Shown here piece after piece: positions 35,586-45,674 of a stretch of DNA of 64,000 nt. The DNA is taken from contig NJPS01000048.1 of the NCBI GenBank assembly GCA_002946415.1, positions 1,054,001 to 1,118,000 of the forward strand. Direction: 5' to 3'. The DNA comes from Rutstroemia sp. NJR-2017a BVV2 (taxonomy: Eukaryota; Ascomycota; Leotiomycetes; Helotiales; Rutstroemiaceae). The position numbers and the translations under genes are program-made. The first letter of the stretch is position 1; each line of letters starts with the position of its first letter. The notes beneath the pieces were generated by a model. The model did not search any database, was not told where the DNA came from, and was given only the letters and a program-made list of their open reading frames with translations.

Positions 35586-37681
35586 ATGCGAAATGCTCAT
35601 TTGGAAAATTCATCTTCTCGAAATAACCGTAGTGGCATTTTATGGAAAGGGAATATCATAGAGGAAGAGAGTATTGTTCCGCTTTTGAATATGGGTAGTC
35701 CTTCGGCGTTCGGCGGGGAGGGGACTATTGTGAAGATCGTGGATGGCATCAGAGCCGAGGATTGTATGACATCCTACCTACTGTTTCTGTGCTCTAACAC
35801 TCGTTGTACTGACCTATTTGGCAGTGGAAAACTCACAAGCACGTACGAACGAAAATGGCCTTTACCGAATAACGTCGACCACTTCGACGGTTGAAGAGCT
35901 TCCGCACAACTATGACGATCTTACGGTCATGGAGAAGAAGTCATTTTTGGTTACCAGAGAGTTAAACAGAATGGGCATGGGCCGTTATCAGTGGTCGATA
36001 TGGGTGTTGTGCGGTCTCGGATATTTCCTGGACTTGGTTTGGGCACATGCCTTTGGATTGATTGCCCCGGCTATGCAGAAGGAGTTTGGCTTCTCAGGTG
36101 ACTACCCTTCACGACAGGCTTGTGTGACGGTTCCATAAGGCTAAATGGGTGTACAGATCAGAAACTGGGGCTCCTGTTCACGGCTGTCAATACCGGGCTG
36201 ACTGCGGGTGCGTTGATCTGGGGTGTTCTGGTGGATGTCATTGGTAAGTTTCAGGATTTACGCAAGCAAACTTTCATTCTCTGACAAGTGACTGGCAGGG
36301 CGAAAATGGGCCTTCAACGGCACGGTCTTGGTGTGCTCAACCTTCGGTATCTTGATTGCTGCCCCGAGTTCATATCCAGCTATACTGGCGCTGGTCGCTT
36401 TCACTGGCTTTGGAATAGGAGGAAACATTCCGATTGATACCACTATTGCTCTTGAATTTCTCCCCGAGGTTAGCTCAACTGAATTCTTCGTTGAGTGGGC
36501 ACCTCATTAACTTCTTGCGCAAATAGAACAAGCGATTTCTTTTAGCCCTCCTCTCGATTTTCCAGCCCGTTGGCGTGGTCGCCTGCAGTGGAATAGCTTA
36601 TGGATTTATACCTCCTTACTCGTGCGCCGAGGATCTGCAATCTTGTGCAGCCTCTGACTTAGCACCAGGGGCTCCATGTTGTAGCAGAGAAAACAACCAA
36701 GGATGGAGATATCTCTTATTCACCCTCGGCGGATTATCATTCTTCATATTTACTCTTCGATTCTTTGTCTTCAGGCTACAGGAGTCTCCCAAATTCTTGC
36801 TAAGCAAAGGCAAAGATAAGGAGGCCGTTAAAGTGCTGCAGGTCATTGCAAAGACGAACAATACTACTTGCCATCTTACGAATGAAGACTTCGCAGAGCT
36901 GGACTTTGATGAAGAACTACGATCACCAGCAACGAACAACTCTGGCGATACCCGCCTCCATGGAGGAAAATCGTACAACTACGCAACATTTAAACGTAAG
37001 CTTGTATGCGAGCTGAAACGGACCGGAACGTTGTTTGCGACGAAGAAGTTGGCACGGGTTACTATTTTAGTATGGGTGATATATGCATTCGATTATTTTG
37101 GCTTCTCCATTGCAGGTACCGTACCCTCGCCTCTGAAATATTCAACGATTTGCTAACAAGCCTCTGCAGGTGCATACCTACCCACCATTCTGGCTCGAAA
37201 GGGTGCAGCACACCATGCTACTACGGCTGAGACTTATCGCAACTTTGTCATAATATATCTGCCCGGTGTAGTAGGTGTGACTCTTGGCGGGTTCATGACC
37301 AAAGTACCAAGAGTGGGTAGAAGATGGTCTATGGTAGTCTCGTCTGCGCTGATGGCCACATCACTATTCCTCTACGCCGCAATAGACACTCAAGCAGCGA
37401 ACATAGGCATTACTGCCATGGAATACTTTTTCCAATCTATGTTCAACTCGGTGTTGTACGGTTGGACACCAGAAGCTTTCCCTGCTCCGGTGAGAGGAAC
37501 GGCCAGCGGAATGGCTAGTTGTTGGGGAAGGCTATTCTCTATTTTCAGTCCAATGATCGCAGCGAGGATTCTGGAGAAGAGTTTGAATGGGGTTTTGTTC
37601 TTGGCTGGCGCAGGAACTTTTGTGGCTACACTGGGCATTCTGGGATTGCCAAATAGCGTCATGAATGGTGATGAATTATAG
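35586..37681 (+). CDS. Major facilitator superfamily transporter (SV2-like/sugar-porter type)
   Basis: Plasma-membrane or vacuolar secondary transporter, substrate unknown. Exons 35586-35763, 35825-36097, 36157-36243, 36299-36468, 36527-37115 and 37170-37681 give 602 aa. A cytosolic N-terminal tail of about 110 residues precedes TM1 (YQWSIWVLCGLGYFLDLVWA). Between TM2 and TM3 is GVLVDVIGRKWAF, the MFS D-x-x-G-R-K/R loop. A Cys-rich loop (about 250-275, with the pair CC) follows TM5. A long central cytosolic loop (about 310-390) separates the two six-helix halves. The second half has the GRRW loop and PEAFPAPVRGTASGMASCWGR, the conserved motif of SV2/sugar-porter relatives. The start at 35586 could instead be the in-frame ATG at 35691. 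Confidence 0.9.
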
Positions 37682-38135
37682 AATAGGTTCAAGGAATATT
37701 TTGCGTAGAATTAGAGGATAGAACCTCCCTCCTGGTAGATGGACTGGGGCTTGGTATCAGCGTAGTCAAGATATCGTGAAATCAGCTAGAAATGCCACTT
37801 ATGAGTTATGCAATGAAATTGCGGAGCTCAACAGCAAAAGGTATATACTCGTGTCTGCTGCCATCTTATTGAATTTGATGAAGCATGGGTGTCGAGTTGA
37901 GTTGAGAGTTGATCAGGAGAGGAAGTCACGCCTTAGCGAGCAATGTCACTAGCGCCTTCTGTCGATAAGAGCTACCCTGAGCTTGAATCAACAGAGGCAA
38001 CCAACAATCACGACAAGAACATTATTTCAGCGCACACTTACTCCGCACCGCATCTGATACCCAAAGGAGCTGAGTATTAGGTTTGCAGACTATTACATTT
38101 GTTGCGCATAACTGTTTACGGCTCTTAAAGTCACC
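37682..38135. other. Intergenic spacer
   Basis: 3' region of the MFS gene and promoter of the V-ATPase subunit H gene. Nothing else seen. Confidence 0.65.
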
Positions 38136-39686
38136 ATGTCTCTCGATCCGCCCACCTATCTTTACTCGTTGATGAACAACATACGTCAACGTCCGATACC
38201 CTGGGATGGCGCCGTTCGAGCTGGCACAATCAAAGAAGATCAATTGAATAAGGTCAGAGCGGTTGATAAGGTCAGAAAGGAACAGAGGAAAGAGGTCGTG
38301 GAACAGGATCCGGCTGCATATCGTAAACTGTTTGTGGGTGCCGATGCGGAACCAAGTGTGTTAGAATCGGCGACGAAAGCAAAGCGTCCGGATGTTGTTC
38401 AGTATCTGTTAGTCTTGTTGAGTGATTTGCTTGATGGTATGATATATGCTGCATTTGGGTTGTTGTTTAGGTGCTGATCTGGGCATGGCAGGAATTCCAA
38501 CACTGTCGAAGACGCTCGCCGAGCACGATGATCCGTACAAGCCTTTCCTCCCATTGCTGACCCAGTCGAACGACCCCGAAAGTCCTATACCATTACTCAC
38601 ATCTACGGTTCTCACTGGTATCATCTCGGGCTCAAATGATACCTCGGCGAAAGCGGCCGAAGCCATGCCTAAACTATTGACCTACCTATCGACGTTGGCG
38701 AAGAGCTCGGATGGTGGTCTTCAAGATATCGCATGCTTACAATATTCATCGTTATTGCAAGGAAAGAAGTCGCGTGAGATATTCTGGGAACAAAAAACTG
38801 AGACGGTGGCACCCTTGATCGATATCTTAAAATCGGCTGCTGGCGTCGCGAATGGGGATTCGGCCTCAACTCTATGGAGTGGTGCTGCGAGTGTGCGAAG
38901 TGGACCGGAGGGAACTTTGGGCGGTGGTGTGGGCCTACAGTTGCTCTACCATGTCCTTTTGGTTTTGTGGCAGCTGAGCTTCGAGGGTGCTGCGATTGGA
39001 GAAGGTCTGGAGGAGTAAGTACTTTTGGCGGATGAGACAGCATGATGGACGGCTAATGAAATTGTTGCAGCGAATTCGACATCATTCCCCTCTACACTCA
39101 GCTTCTAAGGTTATCGCCCAAAGAGAAGACAACTCGTCTCTTGGTGTCCTCGCTATACAACTTGCTATCCTCAAATCAAACCACCTTGTTACCTGTTGCA
39201 GTCTTTGCTCGTCTTCCGGCTCTCTTGCAAAACCTTACTGGGCGTCATCTCACAGATGAAGATCTTCTGGCGGATGTCAAACAGCTATCAGAAATGCTTG
39301 AGGAACATACAAAGACTCAAACTACTTTCGACGAATATGCCGCGGAGGTTAACTCGGGACATCTTCGTTGGTCACCACCGCATCGAAACCAAATCTTCTG
39401 GACCGAGAATGCTCGTAAAATCCTTGAGTATGAGCAAGGGGAGCTACCAAAAAAGCTTGCGGAGATCATGGGCAAAGCATGGGATAACGACAAACAAGTA
39501 CTTGCAATTGCCTGCAATGACGTTGGATATCTTGTAAGAGAAGTCCCGGAGAAGAGGTATCAACTGGAAAAACTGGGGCTGAAGGCAAGAGTTATGGAGT
39601 TGATGACCGAACCAGATGAGACGGTCAGGTGGGAGAGTTTGAATGCCTTGTCTGGATGGTTGAGATATAGTTTTGAGACGAAGTAA
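38136..39686 (+). CDS. VMA13: V-type proton ATPase subunit H
   Basis: Regulatory subunit of the V1 sector, which couples ATP hydrolysis to proton pumping and silences free V1. Exons 38136-38436, 38471-39014 and 39071-39686 give 486 aa. The N-terminal part is an all-helical Armadillo/HEAT-like fold (YLYSLMNNIRQRPIPWDG, then YKPFLPLLTQSNDPESPIPL). The C-terminal domain carries the family signature HLRWSPPHRNQIFWTENARK and ends with VRWESLNALSGWLRY. Length fits the family (yeast subunit H is about 480 aa). The first intron is only 34 nt, the shortest in the window, so this junction is the least certain point. It yields DGADLGMAGIPTLSK, and the frame is correct on both sides. Confidence 0.92.
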
Positions 39687-40081
39687 AGTGCTGCGTAGAT
39701 ATTATAAGGGGGAGATTGTGGGGAGGTGTATTATTGAACGGATGGCGAACTTGCATTTTCGATTTTTGCAATGCATAAAACAAATTCCCTATGAGTATTG
39801 ATTGTGGATGCATAGATGTTCGAATAGAGTAGAGTAGAGATAGCGAATCAGGGCGTTGAACTCCATTTCTCACGGCTGTCTTTGAGCTGTAGTGCTCCTA
39901 TGCTCCTAATCGGCGTCTTTACAGTTACAGGCCTGTACCCCGCAAAATTTCCCCCACCTGCAGCAAGTTACAGTAAGCCGATTTCGGGCGTAACCTCAAC
40001 TGAGATCGGAAGCTTTTGGCTTTCGAGATTCCTACTCCATCAATAACCTTTACACTTCTAACAACAACCAATTGATTCAAG
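39687..40081. other. Intergenic spacer
   Basis: 3' region of subunit H and promoter of the T-protein gene. No other feature seen. Confidence 0.65.
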
Positions 40082-41548
40082 ATGAGACGATTCAAAGCTG
40101 TATCGAGCGTCTGCGATGCTATTTTAATCAAGCGCAACATCCCACGCAGCTCGCGTCACCTTTCTACAACTGTACAAGGAACCACTAAAAGAACATTCGT
40201 ACCGACAACGACCTCAACTGTACACCTATCTCGCACATGCCCTCCTCGAAATGAGGCGTCCGTTCTCCAGCGTAGAAATGCATCATCTACTTCCGATACA
40301 ACCGATCTCCGCAAAACCCCTCTCTACTCTCTGCACCTCTCGCACGGCGCAAAAATGGTTCCCTTCGGTGGCTTTCACATGCCTGTATCATATTCCGGGC
40401 TCTCGGTCAGCGCATCACATCACTTTACCCGTGAGCATGCGTCGCTTTTCGATGTTTCGCATATGGTGCAGCATTATATGTCGGGGCCAGGGGCAGTGGA
40501 ATTTTTGGAGAGGGTTACGCCGATGGATGTGGGTGCGTTGGAGCGCGGGCAGGGGGGATTGAGTGTGCTGCTGAATACGAACGGGGGTATTGTGGATGAT
40601 ACTATTATTGCGAGATTAGGAGAGGGCGCGGCGGAGGGAATCGGGAAACGGAAGGGTGATGAAGGGTTTTATATTGTGACGAATGCGGGGTGTAGGGAGA
40701 AGGATCTGGGGTATATAGCGAAGGAGTTGGAGGAGTTTAGGAAGGCGGTAGGTGATGAGGTTATCTGGGAAGTGTTAGATGGGAGGGGATTGATCGCTTT
40801 GCAAGGACCGGAGAGCGAGGCTATTCTAAAAAGTTTAATGGAGGAGGGAAAGGGTGAAGAGTTGAGGAATATGTATTTCGGCAGTTCGCGAAGCATCCAA
40901 CTTAAGCTCGAGAACGGAAAGTTGAGCAGCCCGGTGCTAGTTAGCAGAGGAGGATATACAGGCGAAGACGGTTTTGAGATCAGTGTATCGGAAGAGGAAA
41001 CAACTGCCTTTACAGAAGCTTTGCTTAAGAGTGCGGGCCCAGAAAAGCTACAATTGGCTGGCCTAGGCGCGAGAGATAGTTTGAGACTGGAGGCAGGGAT
41101 GTGCCTATACGGACACGACCTCGACGAAGCAATCACACCCGTCGAAGCCGGTCTAAGCTGGGTCATCGGCAAATCACGCCGCGCGACGGAATCCGCCACC
41201 TTTCACGGCGCGGAGAACATCCTCGCGCAGCTGAAGCCGAAGAGCAAAGGCGGAGCAGGTGTAGAGAAAAGAAGGGTAGGGTTGGTAGTGGAAGGAGCGC
41301 CGGCGAGGGAGGGGGCGAAGATTGTGGATGCGGAGGGGAATGAGATAGGTAATGTGACGAGTGGATGTCCAAGCCCGACGTTGGGGAAGAATATCGCGAT
41401 GGGGTATGTGAAGGATGGGATGCATAAGGTAGGGACGGAGGTTGGAGTGGTGATTAGGGGGAAGCAGAGAAAGGCAAAGATTGAGAAGATGCCGTTTGTG
41501 GCGGCGAAGTATTATAAAGCGGGTGAGACAGGTACGGCTCCCGCTTAG
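40082..41548 (+). CDS. GCV1: Aminomethyltransferase, glycine cleavage T protein, mitochondrial
   Basis: Transfers the aminomethyl carbon from H protein to tetrahydrofolate, releasing ammonia, in the mitochondrial glycine cleavage system. Single exon, 488 aa, longer than bacterial T proteins because of an 80-residue Arg/Ser/Thr-rich presequence (MRRFKAVSSVCDAILIKR to about RRNASSTSD). The mature part begins at KTPLYSLHLSHGAKMVPFGGF. It contains SLFDVSHMVQ, then LNTNGGIVDDTII with the conserved Asp that positions folate, then GYTGEDGFEI, LEAGMCLYGHDL and the C-terminal GCV_T_C domain with GNVTSGCPSPTLGKNIAMGY. All features expected of an active enzyme are present. Two Gly/Glu/Lys-rich stretches inside are typical fungal insertions. 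Confidence 0.95.
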   Translation: MRRFKAVSSVCDAILIKRNIPRSSRHLSTTVQGTTKRTFVPTTTSTVHLSRTCPPRNEASVLQRRNASSTSDTTDLRKTPLYSLHLSHGAKMVPFGGFHMPVSYSGLSVSASHHFTREHASLFDVSHMVQHYMSGPGAVEFLERVTPMDVGALERGQGGLSVLLNTNGGIVDDTIIARLGEGAAEGIGKRKGDEGFYIVTNAGCREKDLGYIAKELEEFRKAVGDEVIWEVLDGRGLIALQGPESEAILKSLMEEGKGEELRNMYFGSSRSIQLKLENGKLSSPVLVSRGGYTGEDGFEISVSEEETTAFTEALLKSAGPEKLQLAGLGARDSLRLEAGMCLYGHDLDEAITPVEAGLSWVIGKSRRATESATFHGAENILAQLKPKSKGGAGVEKRRVGLVVEGAPAREGAKIVDAEGNEIGNVTSGCPSPTLGKNIAMGYVKDGMHKVGTEVGVVIRGKQRKAKIEKMPFVAAKYYKAGETGTAPA

Positions 41549-41923
41549 GTATGGGAAAGGGGATGGGCTAGGGATGGGGATGGGATCAAAATTCAACATT
41601 GTGGGTACTTGCGAGCATGCAATGAGGAACTGGCGTTTGCGTTGTGGTTTGGTAATGCACATTCAACGGGCATTGTGTAGTTCATGATAGAAGATGTATT
41701 TACTTCTCATACCAATTTTTTCCAAGAAAGAAGACACAAACATAGCACATTCCCTTTCTACCTTTCATCTTCCCCCTCTCTCCTCCATTCCACTAGCAAT
41801 CCCACACCAAAGAAAACGATAGACACTCTTCCATGCACTACTTCACTCCTTCTCGGTCTCTCCCCGCTCGTCTCCGCTCCCTCACCACCAGCCGTTTCAT
41901 CACTATCACATCATCTTATCGTC
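41549..41923. other. Spacer between convergent genes
   Basis: 375 bp holding the 3' ends of the T-protein (+) and SDR (-) genes, C/T-rich on the plus strand from 41745. No gene. Confidence 0.65.
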
Positions 41924-42893
41924 TTACAGCCCCAATAGACCAACAGTCAAATTCGATCCTCCCACAATCTCCTCCTTCTTCACCATCATCTCATCCACAT
42001 CCCAGTTCGCCCAGACGAATTTACCGCGCAAGAAACGGGCTTCTGGGGATGATGCCCAGACCATGAAATTTGCCGACATTTGAGCTACGCGTAGAGTCAG
42101 ATAGCTTGATTTTAGGATCCATTGCGAAGAGGAAAGAAAGAAACAAGAGAAACTTACGATCATCCATCTGCATAGCCGGCAAATCACCAAATCCCATCTT
42201 GCCAACCTCCTCCCCGATTTTCCTCGCCATATCCGTGGCCAGCATTCCCGGATGCACACTCAGTACCATAACCTCGTTCTCGACATACTCACTAGCAACT
42301 GCTTCGACGAGTTTCCCCGTTGCTGCTTTTGTCGCTGCGTAGGCGGCCATGCCGGGTATCATAGGCGGGTTGTGGATCGCGGCTGTGCTGATGTTGATTA
42401 GGGTTTTGTGGTCCGCGGGGTTGCTTTCTCTGGAGAGAAAAGCCTGGATCAGGAACAACGGCCCCAGAACGTTGGTTTGGAGGGCGGATGTTAGGTCTGC
42501 GGGGGAGAGGGAAGAGATGGGGGAGAGAGGAGGGAGGGCCGCGGCGTTGGAGATGAGGATGTGGATGGGGCCGAATTGGGCGATGGCGGTGGAGAAGGCG
42601 GAAGTGATTTGGGATTGAGAGGAGATGTCGACGGTGAGAGGGAGGACGGTGCAGTGAGGGAAGAGGGACTCGATGCTGGATTTGGTGTCGAGGAGGGTGG
42701 AGTGCGTGCGCCCGAAGAGGACTATTTTGGAGGCGCCCGATTCCGCGAAGGCGCGGGCGATGAACGGGCCGAGACCGCTGCCACCGCCGGTGATGAGGAT
42801 GGTTTTGTTCGAGGTGGAGAGGGAGGGCTTGAGGGGGGAGATGGAGGAGTAAGGGGTAGAGTGATAGGTTGCGGTGAATGATGGAAGAGACAT
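41924..42893 (-). CDS. Short-chain dehydrogenase/reductase
   Basis: NAD(P)-dependent oxidoreductase of the classical SDR superfamily. Minus-strand exons 42893-42158 and 42084-41924 give 298 aa. The Rossmann cofactor motif TGGGSGLG is at 35-42. An SNAAA segment replaces the usual NNAG. The catalytic region has INISTAAIH (Ser) followed by YAATK (Tyr and Lys), then VHPGMLATDMA. The second exon completes the C terminus with SANFMVWASSPEARFLRGK and WANWDVDEMM, typical of fungal SDRs of this group. Without that exon the frame would end in an unrelated tail. Substrate cannot be predicted. Convergent with the T-protein gene and not linked to an obvious cluster. Confidence 0.9.
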
Positions 42894-43908
42894 TTTGGAA
42901 TTTGGTTGATGAGCTGGCTGGATAGTTACTTGTGAAGTGGTAGATGATTGATATACTGATGGTGTTGTGAATGACCTTGGATGACTGAGACTACATTGCC
43001 ATTATATACTTCTTCAAACCGACATCGACGCTGCCCAAAATCCAATCCCCTCACCACTGCACTCGCAGTAATTCCACGACCTGACAAATCCCAACTCCAA
43101 AAAAGATCCACTCCATCCCCAAACCACCATCATGGTTTGCAATCACAGCGTGTTTTATTCCGAGAAGGTAACTTCATCCTTCCTGAACACTTTTTGCAAT
43201 ATGACATTCCTCCAGCTTGGATATTGAAGCTTTGTAACACCCGTGGTGGTTGCGGAACCGGTTCCGCGCTGTGAATAATCAAGACCTGAGGTCACGACAT
43301 CAAGATAATATTGCATTTCACCGAAGAGTTTCAAAAGACCACAAATAAGATATGCAACAGATAGAGGAAAGTAAACCAAGGAAAGCACGTGCAAGCGTTC
43401 AACATTCGAGTATATCATCTCAGACTAGTAAATCTCGAACCAGCTTTTCTGATGGAAGGAATCTTGGCTATGAGCCACAGATTCGATCCTAATAGTTTGC
43501 GTGCGTTGGCGCCGTTGAGTGGAGCCGTCTAGTAGTGTACACAATAAGACTGTATAAGTAGTAGCGGAGCATTGAGAAAGTTCACGAAGCTGAGGCTGGT
43601 AGACTCTAGCAGACTCTAGCAGACAATATTGGGATGAACGACTTCTAGCTTAGTAATACATTAAGTAACTGACCCCGCAGTTACTATTTTGAAGTGGGAG
43701 CTTGGGCCCATCACCTTTCGCCTTCCTCAATCGAAACGGGAAATATCATGATGTAATGATGTAATGGCACAAAAGCAAATTCCCACCCATCGAGATGATC
43801 GAGAAATTGGGTGGACGTGCATCTCTAGTGCCAATTGATCCCTCTCATAAACCGAAGTAAACAATTCTCGAATCATCATCAACACCAATTCAACAGAACA
43901 AACCCACA
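42894..43908. other. Divergent intergenic region
   Basis: Upstream DNA of the SDR (-) and of the small mitochondrial protein gene (+). A CACGTG E-box is at 43386-43391. A short repeat of the agactctagc type is at about 43603-43623. No gene recognised. Confidence 0.6.
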
Positions 43909-44558
43909 ATGCCTATCATTCGATTTTCCAGAGCTCTAACCGGCTTCACTCGAAGCGCTGCGCCAGCGAGCGTACGTCAGCCTGCCTCCATTCGAACTCT
44001 GTCGACTACTCCGTTCCGAGCTGCTCAAGGATATGGAGACGGTAAGGGAGATCCGAAGGGAGAGAACCCACAAGACCAAGGTGCCTCGAACGCGACGAAG
44101 CAAAATGCAGAGCACCCAGGGCCTGCACCACCAGCTGAAGGTCAGGGTACCGGTGCGGGGCCAACGAAAGCCGGCACAAAGTCGCCAGAAGAGGCTTCGG
44201 CCAACTCTGGTGGATCGAGGTCGAAGGAGGCGAAAGAGACAGGATCGAGCCCGACAGGCGGCTCTGTAGGAGGTAGTGAAGGTAAGAACAGCAACCCGGG
44301 AGACAGAAGCGTCGATGGAGCATCACCGAAGATCCACGATCAGAAGGAACCCGCGGCGAATGATACGAGCAAACAAGCTGAGGTTGAGAAGCATAATAGG
44401 GAGTTTGAGAAGGGCCACGATAGGGGTTCTTCGACTGGTGACGATAAAGTTGATAAGAAGTTCTGGTCGGGTGAGTTATTGTTCCCAGTTTATTGAGTGA
44501 GGTAGATGCTAATTACTGTTCTATCACAGGACATGGAGGAGTGGATGATCAGCCATGA
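43909..44558 (+). CDS. Small predicted mitochondrial protein, unknown function
   Basis: Exons 43909-44470 and 44530-44558 give 196 aa. The N terminus MPIIRFSRALTGFTRSAAPA through RTLSTTPFRAAQ has regularly spaced Arg, many Ser/Ala and no acidic residues, a clear mitochondrial presequence with an R-T-L-S/T-T cleavage context. The rest is hydrophilic, low-complexity, Gly/Ser/Lys/Glu-rich and probably disordered, with no predicted membrane segment. The last exon is only 29 nt and encodes a short tail ending HGGVDDQP. I do not recognise a named family; similar disordered proteins of this layout are, to my knowledge, common conserved hypotheticals in Pezizomycotina. Confidence 0.8.
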
Positions 44559-45674
44559 TGTGGAGAGTAGCTACTTCTCGAATAGCTTTATCACAAGTCC
44601 ATGTCAATCAATGTATATTATTTATCAATGTCACTGTCTAGATTCAGGTGCCTTTCAATTTATGTCTTTAACAACCACACCAATAAATGTCCGACGACGA
44701 GGAGCTTCTTCTCGAGCCATCAGAATCACAGGTGAATGTGAGTCGTAGTTGTATGCAATTTTATAATGACTGGGTTGTGGATTGCGTGCTTACTCTCACT
44801 GCTTTAAAATCGTATGTTCGTAAACTTGAACATGACGATCAGTTAGATGCATCCTTAGCTTCCTTTCCCTAGCTATCATATGGGAAAAGGGACGAAAGAT
44901 CTGCAGGTGAAAGTCCGAGATGATGCATGTGATTGTAGTTCCAGATAAAAAATTATTTAGAAACGTAATTTCCATCCCATTTCCGTAAATGCTTCAAATC
45001 GCTGTACTTCGTAGATTTCGTTTTCGTTGAGCATCAGAACTTTGCAGTACAGCAACTTAGCTCTTAGCCACATCTTCCCCGGATTTTCTCCAACGGTTCG
45101 ATTGGCCACACGGTCCTTGCGCACAAACAACCAGCTTCAGCCACATATCAGACAAAATGTTAAATGACATCAACCAAACGAGAAAACACGCCTCCGCGGG
45201 CCAGTAAACAATCAACCACTCTAGAATACGTGAAATCATAGTTCCACCAAAGACCTCATTGTTCCAACTCTTGGCCAGGGCAAAATCTAGATTTCATAAG
45301 ATATTGGCCAATAGATCTTCGTCCTACCTTCCCATGAATGATGTATCTCGATCCGTGAAAAAACTCCCACCAGATTCTCGCTTGAGGTGGGAAAAGTGAG
45401 AAATTGAGAGCCTGTCAAATTCTGCGTACTTACGTCACTACGCTCTTTGTCTCCGGCGTGTTTGAAGCTTTCATCAGCCACATCATTCTACATGCCTTAC
45501 CTCATACCCAGCTACTTTTCCCACAAGTAACGGCATTTGCTTCTGATCTCCTCTCCTTCTTCATATTAAACCATATTCCCACGAAGTCTTCTCGATATTT
45601 GTTCTTGACTGTAGCTACAGCTTCATACACCAAGACTATCATAAACAAAGACTCGTCGTTCAATACAATTCACG
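44559..45674. other. Intergenic with a possible ORF fragment
   Basis: The only coding-like feature is a plus frame starting at 44687 (listed separately). From about 45320 on is the promoter and C/T-rich leader of the Ish1-repeat gene. Confidence 0.55.
44687..44872 (+). CDS. Short acidic ORF, possible gene fragment
   Basis: A 61-codon frame begins MSDDEELLLEPSESQVN, an acidic start typical of real nuclear proteins, then loses that character. A GTGAAT or GTGAGT donor lies right after the acidic part (near 44735), but no downstream exon could be found. It could be a truncated gene start, a small protein or chance. Confidence 0.2.
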   Translation: MSDDEELLLEPSESQVNVSRSCMQFYNDWVVDCVLTLTALKSYVRKLEHDDQLDASLASFP

